Shown here: positions 11,501-25,300 of the stretch, piece after piece
Layout: each line of letters begins with the position of its first letter
Position numbering within the stretch: the stretch's first letter is position 1
From: Eonycteris spelaea
Lineage: Eukaryota; Chordata; Mammalia; Chiroptera; Pteropodidae
DNA: 64,000 nucleotides
Assembly: GCA_003508835.1 (NCBI GenBank)
Contig: PUFA01000062.1
Location: forward strand, 1,960,001-2,024,000
Direction: 5' to 3'
The notes under the pieces: model-generated
Database searches by the model: none
What the model was told of the DNA's origin: nothing
What the model saw: only the letters and a program-made list of their open reading frames with translations
Translations under genes and position numbers: made by a program

Positions 11501-14500
11501 TACACCGATGGCACACGTCCCTCTCGACAGCACCGCCCACTGTGTGCAGATGGTGGCCACAGATGTGCTTCCCTGGAGTGCCACCTGGTGACAAGGGCCC
11601 GGGGCTCACGGGTGGGCTCCCAGGAGTGCTGGGAGTCACAGGGCTAAGGTGGACAGAAAAGGTGATGGTAGAACTGATTACTTAAAAGAAACACCAGCTA
11701 AGCAATCTCCCCCCGGCCATGGAAGAAGCAAGTTAAAATCAAAAGAAAAAAAAAATGCTGCTTTCATTTAAACAAATGTGCTTTGTGAACTGGTCTTACG
11801 CTGCAAATACTCAGCTCTTACGACTATGCAATGACAGCTCATTTGAAACAGCAGTGATGTGATTTATCACTTCTAGAATGGAATTAACTGGCTAGAAATA
11901 AGCCCTTGCTTCTAATGATGATGCACTGTTTGTCTTTAAAGGACTATGTTTCTTGTAAATGACTGATCTCCAATCTCATGAGACCATACTAATTTCTCAC
12001 ACACAACAAAATGCCTGCATAGATTCCTAAACAAAGAAATGCCTGGGAGGATTGATAAACTTAAATTCAAATCAAATTATCAAATTACTTAGAATATTTG
12101 ATCCAATCTAACTAATAAATACATCAAGGAAGAAAGCTTTTAGGTTAAGATATCAAAAATGATGCTCAAAAGAGATGCTGATGGAGTTGATAACAGTAAT
12201 ACAAAATAGCTAACAGTAGTCTAAGCATTTAATATATGTTAATTTAATTAATATTTACAGGTATTATTGATTTCTTCATTTTAAAAATTCGAGGCTCAGA
12301 GAAGTTAAATAAATTGCCAAGGTCACAGAGCTAATAAGTGATAGATCTAAGCTCCTAATCTAGAAAGTCTTAATTCTAGAAACTATGATCTTAACCATCA
12401 GATAGTGGTAGAAATAAAGCGATCACTTTGATAATCTGGAAGAAATACAGCCAGACCATCCAAAATGAAAATAGCAGAAGCATACAGAGCAGAGGCTGGC
12501 TACTTTCCAAAGGCACATGTCAAGGCTCTGGTCCACTAGGAAAGGAGGAATGAAGCCGGGACAGGGCCAGTCTGACCAGAAACCAGCTCTCGGAGGTGGT
12601 GTAAGTGGCTGTAGGTGGGTGTAGGTGGGACACTACGTCACAGCAAAGCCCGCCACCTGAGACTGTGCCAAATGCCTCAGAGGCACATGGAAGTCTCATG
12701 ACTGCATAAACTGGCCTTTATGCTGCTGGAACCAGCCTGCTTCCACATTAAGAAAGAAGTGTAGCCCATGGCTGAGGAGATAGCTTCAACCAATAGCTTC
12801 CTGGTACTCTTCAGGGGATGGTCTTTAGATTGTTAAAAAAAAACACTCAGCAGCAGCTTTAGGTAAAACAATATTAAATTAACACCACACAGTAGAAGGT
12901 CGAATTCAAAAGTTTAACAACATTTGTTCAACAATCATTTATCAAGCACCTGCTGTGCATAAAGCCCAATGAAGGCATTACATGATGCCCAAAGATGACA
13001 GAGGCAAAGATACCGTGAGCTAACACCAGGTGTCTGTGCTTGGGGCTGGAATGCAGGAGAAGTCACAGCTTGTACATCCTGGACTACACCACCAGTTTCC
13101 TAGACTAACCTTCCTGCAGAGTTACCATGCTAAAATGCAAGGCTAACATGGCCAGTCTGACGAGCACATATGAAATAACTGAGATGTGCTGGGTGCACCC
13201 CCTGCAGAATCAAGCAGAAAAAGGTCCACACGCCTTGCTGTGTCACCAGGTCCCGACTGGCCTTCCTGGTCCCTCTTGCTACTGTCACCCCAGACTGAAC
13301 CTTCCCAGGTATGTCCCACACTTTTACGTTCCAGAGCCTTTTCGCCTGGACTGTCCCTGCCTACAAGCTGCCCCTGCCTCTCGTCTCTACTTGGCGCATG
13401 CCTGGCGGAGAGGGCCCTTCTCCTGTGGATCTTCCATGAGCTCCCCGTGGCCCCAGTCTTTACTTCTACAGCCCTCATGCTCTCCACCATAAGGCCTCAT
13501 ACACGTCTCCGTACCCCACTAGGCCACGTCCTCCATGGCAAGGATCTGAAAGCCCGGCTCCAGCATAGCGCCCAGCATACAGCAGGCATTCAATAAATGC
13601 TCCTTATTGAAGAAATGAAAACTTGTATAGCAACACTGTTCTGGAACTGATTAGGAAGGACTAAGATGCTCAACAACCGTAACCTAAAAAGGGTAATACA
13701 AAACTAAAACTTAGCAGGTGCCCCAAAACCAGCCCGGCTTTTCATTTACTCATCATTGTCCACGGGGGTCATTCGATGCCTGCGGCATTTTGTATTCCTT
13801 ATATAATAACCCAATAAAGTTGGTAAAGTGGCTATCTACATCTCATAGGTGATGAAACTTGAGTTCAGAGTGGTCAGTTAACTTCGCCAAGAAGAGATGC
13901 TCAATAAGTTGCGGAGGTAAGACTCAACCCAGGTCCCCAAACGCAGGCTGTTACTTCCTCCCGTCACCATTCTCTAACACCGCAGTTCGGAACCAGGGGT
14001 GACTCTGCCCCCCAGAGGACGTTAACAATTGCAGAGACATTTTGAGGGGAGAGGGACACTGGCATCCAGTGAGTAGAGAGGCCAAGAATGTTGTTAAACA
14101 TTCTCCAAGGCCCAGGACAGTTTCCCACAGCAAATGATTATCTGGCCCAAATGTCAATAGTGCCAAAGTTGGGAAACCTGCTCTAGCAAACGACGAAAAA
14201 AATGTCCCATGAAATGGGGGGAGGAGCACTCACCTTTCAGGATCATACAGGCTGTTATCTGCTACCATTGCCTTTAAAACATCAGCGTTTGCTAAGGGGT
14301 CAAAACAAAAAAAAACAAAAAAGTTAAAATGGCATGAAAAAGATGAGTAATCATAGAATTATCACAACTGAAAAACTGTTGGAAAAACACCAAATTTAGT
14401 TCCTTCAGTTCACAGATGAGGCCTTGGGGCCCTAGAGAAGGGGGCGGCGGGGGACTTTCCCCAGGCAAACCCGCAAGATGTCACCAACTGCCAACAACTT

Positions 14501-16320
14501 TTAGCATGTGGGGATTTAGTATGATCTGGACAGAGGAAAGCAGCTCTCAGATAGAGTTTTGCTTCCTACACATCATGACAATGTAGCATTTCTCTCCTCC
14601 TCTCGAACCACAGGGAAGATTTACATGCTGCTGCTCCTCTGTATTAGCTTGTTTTGCTCGGTATGTAATAAAATATATGTCCTAAGAGACCAATATTCTA
14701 ATGATTTCTATGTGCCCAAATAATCAGCTCTAAATTCTGGATGGCCACGTAGTATCCAGTTTATCCAACACAGAATCCCACATATAATTTTCCAGGTGGG
14801 CCGTTCGCCTTACCTCTGCTTCCTAGACACAGAAGACCTTAGCTCAGGCCAGACAGCTTGAAATTTCAAGTGTTCGCCCCACATACAAGTTAACCTAATA
14901 TGGAATAACTTAAACTAGATTTCTAACATTATTATTATTATTTTTTTACAATCCATTTTGTACATGGCTGTCAACAAAAGCAAATTGAATCTAAGCTTCT
15001 GGGGTTGCTACCCACCGCCAAGCACAGACACACAATGTTTGTGTCCCCTCTTCTTGAGTGGCCAAGCTCCCAAGGACAAAAGCCTCTAGTGAATTTTCAC
15101 CTTTCCCTTGTATGTTTAATTTGCACGGCCAGATGTCATTACTGACTCCTAGCCTTTCCATTGATTTTTAAAGTACTGCTCTTTGTGGCAAACCACAAGG
15201 AATCCTCTAGAGACAAAAGAAAGAAAAGTCACTGTTTGTCATCAGAGTTAACACCAACATGTAACATTTCACATCCCAAACCCGTCCCTGGAGGAGGAAA
15301 GTTCACTCTGGTTCCAACACTGCTCTTTTTCCATGTTAACAATTAAGAGGTGATACAGTATTTCTCAACTTTTTTCATTACTGCCTCACCAGTAGCCTTT
15401 TTTGACATTTTTTTCCTAATCATCTTCCCATGAAATTATAATACTATAGATATGACATATCTGTTTATGTACTATACACACACACACACACACACACTCA
15501 CACACACATACACACACCTGTGTTTTATATATAAATATTAAGTTTTTTGACCCCACAATCTAATTTTCACCCAAACACAACCCTTGCAAATGCATGGGGT
15601 TTTTAAAGAAATGGTAACACGGCATACCATCCTTTTCTAAAGGGAATACCGTCTTTGCTTTCCCTTCATAACGCTCTGTGAGGATCCACAAACGCATTTC
15701 CAAACACAAATTTTGCTCTAATAAGACTTGCCGTGACAGAGAAAATGCTGAAACGGATTGACAGTGTCTTCTCTCACATGACAAACACACAGGACTTTCT
15801 GAAATACAAACTGAAGTATGTTCTAGTGATGTCAGTTATGCTGCCTTTTGACTAATATTAAGGATATAGAAAAAAAAAAATTTCTCCCAGGTAAAGGTTT
15901 AGAAAATACACAATAGTTTCCCAGTTGAAATATCCTGTCATCATTTACCAAGCTTCGAAACTATAAATAAAAAATAGGAAAACAACCAGGAAAAAAGGTA
16001 TAAAGAAAAAGAGCACTCTAGCACTCACTTAAAAGAATGAGCTTTTCAAAAAACTGAAGTTTGATTAGTTGTCTCAGAAATCACTTATGGAATGATGACT
16101 TCCTTTAGAAACACAGAATTATACAATGATCCCAGGAAGATTATTAAAATACATTAACGTCATCACTAAAACTTGTTTTCTATAGACTCTGTTGTTTTCC
16201 TATACCTCACCCTTACCCCTTTTTTCGCCCTGAGTACAGTTTTTAAGAGCAGACTCAAGTTCCTATGCAAACAGCATCCACACCTACCCTGTCGGAGGAG
16301 GTTCTTTGGTATGTGGGACA

Positions 16321-16351
<31 letters not shown>

Positions 16352-19300
16352 GCGCTCAGGCACAGGTGCCTCACCCTTGTCTAACTTTCAGTCTGCACCA
16401 GGGAGTAATCTGTCTCATGGGAACGTCTTTGGTTTCCTATGATGAGAAAACTTTCTAACATAACACCACAATAGGACTTCCACACATGCTTTAATTTAGT
16501 TGTAAAATTACTATAAAAGAACAATAATCTAAGTTCTGTTGAACATAGCTCTCCTCCTTACTAATAACTCCAATAAGCCATAAAATATGGCGTCCCCTAC
16601 ACTTCTCAACATTCTGTCAACTATACCTCCCCTTCCTGGGTTTGCAAAGAATGGGAGGAGTGAGCGACAGAGCAAAGAAAAGCTGTTGAGCGCAGGGGAA
16701 GGCTTCTAGTGGGCAGTAACTTCCAGAAAATGTCTCTTCTTTCCTGAATTTCTGCCTGATAATATGCATAAAGCAATCAAAATCACACAATGAAAATTCT
16801 CTATTTTTTCTCCAATCACTCACTATTCTCTTCAAAGCTCTCCTTTACAATTGAGGCAAGTTTCCCAAGCAAGAGCTACTAACACTATAACAAAAGCAAG
16901 ATCGCCTGCTATGGGCCAGTCGCTGATTGAACAACCTTACCACACCTGACTTTCCTGACAACCCTAACAGCAGGTAGAATTATCACCCCATTTTACAGAC
17001 GCAGAGACTGGGGCCTAAAGATGGTAACTGACTGGCCGGAGTCACACAGTTATTGACAAACCTGGACACAAACCCTGGTCTGTCCGACTCTAGGGTGGGT
17101 GCTTTTCACCCTGATGTTCTTCCAATTCCTTCAATGTCTACGTCACTACCCAGATGATTAATAGTTCTATAGTTCACGGGATGTTTGCATATCATAATAG
17201 CAAGTTTCAGAGACCTGCTCAGTAATGACAGTTATAAAGGAATCCTTTCTGCCATAATATAAATTGAAATAAGAATACCACAAAGGGATCCCTCTGCCCG
17301 GTGTGAATAATCTGGCGGACTTGGAGAATGACTACAGCACTCCTGATTGTCACTTTATCTGAAGGTTTAAAGCCCGGCAGAAGAGCTTAGCCATGGAGTT
17401 GCAAGTACTTTCCAAATTCCCACACAAGGCAGGAAAAACCCCAATGACCTCGTAAACACTATTCAATTCAGCACAACTTAGAAAGAAAACTTAAAGGTAG
17501 AACTGTAGTTAATCCGAGCCTTGAGATTAGGAGGAAAATAATCAGTGCCCAGGTCAGCTGATAAATTCACCCTTCGAGAGATATTTATCTAAACTAACCT
17601 GACTTGCAACATTCAAGATATGATATGTTGAAACGTTAAACAAGTCTGTCACCAAGAGTACAAACGTGAAATATTACTCCATTAGCCAAATTAAAAATGG
17701 AAAGCACATTAGTCATATATCATGATTGAAAATGCTTTAAAATATGTAAATATAGGCAAAGAAAACCTAAATTAACATGGGAAAATGGTGATAGATGGAT
17801 TGTACTTAATCATATACCTTTTTTTTCAGTTTTACAAGAGAAGTTATTCTATTGTGTGCTTATAATTAAAAAAGAATACAAAAGTTTGATTAACCTCAAC
17901 AGGGAGGACTAATTGATAGTAGGTTCAGAATCTTTTAATGACAGAGACCAAGAAAATAAAAAATGGGTTTGCTCTATGGAGGACTTCAGTCTCAACAGCA
18001 AACTGAAAAAGCCAGGTTATAACTGGTAAGAGACCCAGGTATGTAACCAATCACCCAGTCTGGTTTCGGTGCAGGCTGGAAGCCAGAGAGGGCCACAGCT
18101 AGGACAGGAATATCCAGTGAAATCAGATGTCTCCTGGTGGTCACGGAAGACCAAGGGCTTCACAGAGCATCAGAATCCCCGCGGATTCTCACAGGCCAGA
18201 TCACAGGCAGACAGGTGAAGGCACTGACAGGAGAAGGGGCTAAAGGATCAGACAGAAGGGAAAGAACTGGGGAGCAGAAGAGAGAGAAGGAAAACAGTGC
18301 CTTGGGTGTTACTCTAACATTACCTACTGGTAATCAATGCAGCAGAAAAAAAAGGCTACTGTCCAAAAGGAAAAGGACATCATTTAAAAAGAAAAGAACA
18401 GACCTATCTGCCCTTGAGTGTGGGAGTGAGGAAATCATATAATATGCATGCTCCAAGGACCGGAAGGCGCCTCCTCTGCTGTAATGACGCGAAGGGCCCC
18501 CTGCTGGCACCATCCTGCCATACACTGGGCAAGGTTCTTCCCCTCTGCGCCTCTGCTGCCTTGTCTGCAAACTGGGGTGGCAACCTCATGAGGCAGTTTT
18601 GAGAATTTAATGAGTTCACATTTCCTGAGTTTTATAATAGCAACTGTACGCTTTCTCTCTTTGAAGGGCCTAAGTTTACCAACCCGACTGCCTGCTACCA
18701 CAAACGGGGTAGTAACAGCAAGTGGTTAAGTACAGACTCAAGAGTCTGATGCTAGAGTTCCAACCTCAGCTCTGCCACTCGCCAGCCGTGCAACTTGGGC
18801 CAGTCAGGTAAGCCCTGTGGGCCTCAGTTTCTCCACTGTAAAATGGGAATAAAGCATCCCACTCATAGGGTCATTAGTTCCTACAAAGCCCTTAGAAGAG
18901 GCTGGGCACATAGCAGACACTCAGTGGGAACTGCGAAGTTATAAAAACTTCAGCCCTCACCAAGTTTCCACAGTTGACTTATTTCCATTGATTCGACACC
19001 TCATCCAGCACACATTAATTTAGCAGCTGCTTCAGCTCTCACGAGCCCCAGTCCCAAAGGTCTCCCAGCTCCCCAAAGCCATGTGAGGCAGTTTTAAATG
19101 TACAAGGCACAGGAGCAATGAAAGGGCTGTCCACGCCACGTCTCACTGTGCACTTCTGTAATGGCTGAAGCATCTATGCCAAGAACATATCTGCGCCTTT
19201 CTCATGTAAATTAAAAACCACCTTTTTACCTAAAAGAAACATGCACCATCAAGTGCCCAAGAAGAGTGTCGCCAAGTTTTTTTTTCCCTGAAGGAAGGTC

Positions 19301-22300
19301 TCTGGGAGACAGAGATCAATATCCAAGTGTTCTGGTCTGCTTTGGTCTTATTTTTAACACCATTCTATGAAGTTTATTATCTTGTTTTACGTCCAGTAGA
19401 AACTACAAACTGCAAACTAGAAGAGAGGACAGGTGACGTTGCAGATTCGAGAGAGACCCAAGCAGGCCTGGGCTGCTCACTGACCATGTGACCCCAACAC
19501 TGGGAGCTTTCATATTTCCATCTGTAAAATGGATATAATAATACCACCTTTCAAGAGATATTTTGGGGATTAAAGGAGATTACACACACAGAAAGCACCT
19601 TGACCTGTGCCAAATACACAAAGCACACGCTATAAGAAACAATGAAATTATGCTCAACCATATGCAATGGCGGTTTCTCTACATCAAACGCATTGACTGA
19701 CAGCTTGGGCCAGGCGGGTGCTCTCCTTGATACTGAGAATGGGGGGTAGAAAAGGTTGGGGGCGGAAGGAGCAGGTATTTACTGGGCAGTGCAGAGGCAT
19801 TTCAACTTCTGGACAAAAGGCTCAGCTGTATCAGTACACAATGTATGAGTTAACTCTGACTAGAGTAAGGCGGAGCCCAAGGAAAAGGTTTTCTTTTAAA
19901 TTTTCGTGAGAATGCAAAGTGTGGGGATCGTGGCTATGGGGTTTGTGGGCAAGGAGCTGCACGCACCTCAAAAGTCACTGACCACATGGCATCATCCTCT
20001 GCAGATAATAACCCATGTTCAGAACAATGACCCTATTTTATCTAAATTAATCCTCCATTTAAGAAGATAGGGGTTTAGAATACCTCTGAGAGGGGGGAAA
20101 AAAATGCTTAAATCCATAGAGGATAAACCGATCAAAAGTTTCCACACTTGAGAATAGATCACAGAGCAGACAAATCCATAGACACAGAAAGCGGTGGTGG
20201 CCAGCGGATAGAGTAGGGCCCCGGGATGAAGAATGGGTACTGACTTTCAGTTTGGGATGATAAAAAATTTCTAGAACTAGATAGATAACACTTGGAATGT
20301 ACTTAATGCCAATTAATTATAGACTTTAAAGTGGGTATAATGGTAACTTTTCCATTATGTGTCTTTTACCACAGTTTTCCTAAAAGTACAAAAAATAGAT
20401 AATATTTGAGCACTTCTTTTACTAAGCATTTTATGTGCAGTATGTCACAACAATGCATGAGGTGATATTATTATTACCTTCCTTTTACGGAGGAGAAATT
20501 GAGGTAATGTGACTTTCCCCATATTGAAGTGAGGCCAGAATTTAAAGGTAAGCCGTCACCTTCAGGGATGACTCTGCAACTTTCCGAGGACTAACCTAGA
20601 AAACTCACTTATTTGAAACACTCATGGTTGCATGATGCTGGAAGATGTGCTATTAGTGAGCTCAGGTAAAAGCTGCTGCCGATAACTTCAGAACGTCGAC
20701 AGGAAAGTCCATACAAATCCTGACTCTTTGAAACAGGTCTTTAATAAAACATATGACTATTGAATTGTTCCAAACTCTACAACGGCCATACCTTCATTTT
20801 TCATGATGTAGTGGACAATTTGCCCAACGGTGTCACTGTTTTCATTTAGACTGTCATTCAACTCTGAAAGAGAAGGAGAGGGAGAGAAGGATGGGTTACA
20901 ACTGGTCACTTGTATCAAGTCAATGAGGCATTCAGTCTTGGATTCCAAGACCTCACCAGTCTCCAAAAGCTCAGCCAACCACTCTTGGTGCTAAGAGTCT
21001 AGGCGCTCTTCCTTCAGCCCCCGACGGCCTGATGCATAGCACGCAGTGACTTCCTAGGCCTCTCAAGCATAAAAAGTATCAGAACTGTCTATCATTCTCT
21101 TTTCAAGTCCAAATACCCACTTACTTTCCAAGATAACAATTGTATGCATTTATATTTTGTTAAGCCCTTTGGGGAAAAGGGAAGAAGAAAGCTAATTAAA
21201 GAAAAAAAATTCTTCTTGCATTTTTTTAAATTGCAGATGTACTATATAAGTGTAGAGTATTAATTTCTTTTATAAAATTGGTAATTATTCATCCACATTT
21301 CTAAGATTCTCCTTTCAAAATATACATTACACCTGATCTAAATTTTAGCTATTATTATTTGCCCACAAACTCAGTTTACTTTGGGAGATTCTGCATTTGT
21401 AAGTCTTTGGAAAAAAAAAATCACACCTCTACTCTGAAACGGGTCTGTATAATTTGTTTCAATAAAACAAGAAGGAAGAGGGAAGTCTGAAACACTCCAG
21501 CCCAGTTCGCAAAGAATGAATCAAGGTCTGTGATGTCCACCCACGTATCTGGAAAAGTGTCTTCTCCATCCACAGTCAGCCTCTTCCTCCACGAATATAC
21601 ATGTTCGGCTGGACAGTGCAAATGCTGATCGCTGTGCCACCTACAGAGGAGGAGGCTCCGCTTTCTGTTGACAGTCAGCTTGGGTTTGCTCACAAGCTTA
21701 CACATGACTCATCCCGCAACCCTGTTCCTTCTCTGCCTCAAAGGTCAGTGACGGTGGGAAAAACCAACAGGCTGGCAAGCAGGCAAGGAATGAGGAAGCT
21801 CGGCTCCATTCTGCCCTTGGGGCTGGCTTAAAGGGAGACCAATTCCAAATGTCACCTTCTGCAAACACTGCCCTTCGAGAAGCTGAAAGTGATTGATATG
21901 GAGAGTTATCTACTACTCCCCAAAGCCCAATACAGAAAATGTCCTTAAAGGGTGCTTGGAAAGAACTTCCGTGGAGAAAACAGAGTTGCACCTCTCAGGT
22001 TTTTCCAACAACTCCCTGTTAAGAGGAAAAGGTGAGTCATCTGAAGTTAGGATTGAGGCAGCAGTTTTGGCCATTCTGCACTGTGCACACAATCATTTTT
22101 TAATAAACATCAACTCCAATCTCATCGATTTAAGATAGAACCTTCCCCAGCCAGCAAAAGTAGTACACCCAAGTCTACAGCCATGCCACCCTGAACAAGC
22201 CTGACCCCGTCGGATCTTGGAAGCTAAGCAGGGTCGGGCCTGGTTAGTAATTGGATGGAAGACCACCTGGGAAGACCAGGTGCTGTAGGCATGAAAAATA

Positions 22301-25300
22301 AAAAAATAAGGGATTGTAAGCTGACAAGCTCCTTGCAATCCGTGAGGTCAACAAGGGTTACCTCGCCTAAGGAAAAAATAAAGTAGTACACCCAAAATGG
22401 TGAGAGCTATTTAATTTTCCCACATTTCAATTGGAATCTAATTCAATAATAACAGTAAGTATTGATATTTACTGGGTGACCATCTGTGCCAAACATCAAA
22501 TGCACCGTCTCTCTAAATTATCCAAAAATCCTACTCGGTGTAGATTCTTGTCCTCATAGAAATGAAATTATAATTTTAAGTAGGTTGGCATTAAATTCAT
22601 CAAAATTAAAATAAACTATATATAGCAGAGAGTCAGCGCTTCTGTAACTTGCCTGAGGCCACAAAGCAAGTAAGAGTAAATTACCTGGTAGGTACTTAAT
22701 AAGCGTAAGCCTGGCTTCCAACTCTAGGTGTGGTGACAGTGAAATCTGTACTGACTCTATAACACACCATCTGCTGTTAACGCGTTAACACCTCAGAGGT
22801 GGAAATTATATATGTGACTGGTCTCTTCTTTAAAAATCGTCCCCACCCACACCCCCACAGAAAGAATCCAGGTTATTTACCTATCTTTTCAACCTTTTCC
22901 TCCTCCACGTCTTGCTCGGCTTCTGTTGTACAACGATAGCCTTTCTTCTTAAGCAGGTGGCAGATGAGGACGCCAAAGAGACCCATGATGAAGAACACAG
23001 GGACGAGCGCATACGCGATATATTCCGGGTGTCCGCTCCCAGCACTGTTGCTGGGCGACGGCGTCGTCTCTGTTCTGGAGTGCAGCGTCTGGCTGCCGCC
23101 GTTGTCTGCAGGGAGAAACGCACGTGGCTGCGTGAGATGCCTGCAGGGGAAAACCTGGCGACCTCGGGAAATGTGCACAGGGAATCCCAGGCTGCTCCCA
23201 GAGCCACGGGCCACGCGGACACCAGTGGGTCCGGCAGCACAGGCGCACAGGGGGAGGGCCAGGTTTGAGCTAACACACTGCCACCCTGTCGCTGCCACTC
23301 TTCAACTGGGTTTCACCCTGATTTCTGTAAAAACCTCTGTGAACCACCCTCTGCTTCTTCACCTGTAAGAGTAACTACAGAACATGGAATGAAAGTGCTG
23401 TTTTAGTGAGGTGTCCAGCACGGAGTAAACACAGAATCATTAGGTGGTGTTACAGCCTGGGCTCAGGAGACGGGGGTTCAAGCCTGGCTCCACCACTTAG
23501 CAGCTCTGTGGCAATGAACAAAGACATCTCGATGCCTCTGTTTCCTTGTGAAATGGGCATACTAATAGTACCTATCATTCTTCTATGGTTCTTACCATGA
23601 AAAAAAAATATATGTTAACATTTAGAACTATTTCTGCAACATAGTAAATGCCCACTACATGCCAGGCACCATTCAAGGCACTTGTGATATATCACTGGGC
23701 ATCATGCAGCTTACTGGAAGGATTTGGTAAACTGACAGATCCAGAGTAAGAAAAAGAAGGGAAAATCCAGGATAGCATCAAGTTTTGGCCCAAGGGTGCA
23801 AACATAAAAATGGAAACATGTGCATTTGTTTATTCATTTGCTGATCCCAATTAACATTTATGGCATGTCTATTACATGAAAAGCTCCATGCTGGGAGCTA
23901 GATGCAGAGAGTGATGAATAAGATAACTTGGCCAGTATCATCTTGGAGCTTGTAGGGTAGCATTGCTAAGAGTGACTGATCAAGTCAACACATGGGGAGA
24001 TCATGACAGATTTGAAGAAAGAATTATAGTGGGGACCTATTTTATGACTTTAAAAATAGAATAGCTAGGACAGGGGGCATCTTTTGGACAAAAAACATGC
24101 CAAAGTATCACATGGACTTACAGCAGAGGCAGCTGGGTAACTGGGTGGGCCTGCTGGGCGCCAGTTAGGGTTCCTACATGGGGAACTAAGTAACCTAAGA
24201 TGTAACCAACTAAGATAACAGAAAAAAAGAGCCAACAGTGTGGAAAATCTGCAAAGTGCCAGTTCATGGACAAAAAATGAAGAGAGAATTATCAAATGAG
24301 GGCAGTGTTGAGGTAGGATAAGGACCAAAGAAAAATGTGGGCTCTGATCAAAATGAAGTCCCATTATTCTGAATACTCAGATTCTGAAGTGATAAAATGA
24401 GGTTTTCTACATCAAGATTATATATATTGCTTAAGAAAATCAGAAATTGGAAAGCTAGACATATTTAATTCTAAACTAGATATATTTAATTCTAACCCCC
24501 TCAAAAGTATTTGAGTAAAAAAAAAAAAAAAATCTGTGTTATGATTGCATGGAGACAAATGCCAGATGTGAAATGACCACATTTCATCACTGCAGCAAAC
24601 AGTATCAAGTAGAAGCCTAATTTGCAAACCAGAGGGCAGAGAACAAAGGTCTAGCTTTTTTCCACACAGAAATAAATATCCACTCTCTTTGAACTTGAAC
24701 ATGAAAGGAAATGCCAGTTTCATAGGTCTGTAAAAGGCTGTATTCATTATTTTGTCAGGTAACCTCTAGAATTTCTGATAACCTATACAATTTTGTAACC
24801 TGTATCTTTAACCTATATTTTTTAATGATTTCTCTTCTAAGAATTAAAACAATCAATAAATAAGTGAATGAATAAATATACACATACACACTAAGCATAT
24901 GCAAACATATCACCTAATTAGGGTTTCGCCTCAAGCCTTATTTTTAGTAAAACCCAGAAACATTTCTGACTCCTTTTATAATTCTAAATAAGCTTTATGA
25001 ATTCACTTTTAATATCACATATTCCAGACACTAGGAGTCAATGAAGCAGGCAGCATGCTAAGACTGAGAGGGTTCTATTCAGAATCATGATCTGTCACAA
25101 TCCGGAAGTGATAATAAATTTGGGGAGCAGTAGAAAACAGGAATGAAAGCAGAGGGACTCAAAATTAGAGCCAAACGGTTCCTCCTGCATCAGGTGGTTG
25201 CGAATGTGTCTTTCTTGTTTCATGTGACGTCTAGCAAACCCTTGCAAATATCGCATATTTACAGTGTTGTGATTTATGAACATGCATCAGTCATTTAATC

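Larger units (their letters stand above)
11644..14233 (-). other. RELL1: RELL1 intron 4 (2590 bp)
   Basis: It contains a degraded reverse MIR (about 12190..12400), an L2-like reverse fragment (about 12905..13020), an L2 3' end (13200..13620), a reverse MIR fragment (about 13800..13960) and a MER5A (13983..14180) beside exon 4. The rest, 11700..12180 and 12420..12900, is unassigned AT-rich intron. Confidence 0.85.
14292..20791 (-). other. RELL1: RELL1 intron 3 (6500 bp)
   Basis: It contains CA microsatellites (15475..15519, 16324..16352), a reverse MIR (16890..17110), forward MIR fragments (about 18530..18630, 18715..18945, 19450..19640), an L1M 3' end (20150..20390) and a reverse MIR (20395..20570). 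Stretches 14300..15470, 15550..16300, 17110..18500 and 18950..19440 show nothing I can identify. Confidence 0.85.

Noticed and set aside
13127..13596. Four overlapping open frames of 63-136 codons
   Set aside because: They fall in an L2 3' fragment in intron 4 and have no recognisable protein features.
16166..16442. Open frames with Val-Cys or His-Thr repeats
   Set aside because: They come from the CA microsatellite read in two directions.
22173..22291. Functional 5S rRNA gene
   Set aside because: It has several substitutions, lacks a T-run terminator directly after the 5S end, and is flanked by a target-site duplication, so it is a retroposed copy.
22912..23368. Plus-strand and alternate minus-strand open frames over RELL1 exon 2
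   Set aside because: They are shadows of the real exon; the RELL1 frame matches the family protein and has correct splice sites.
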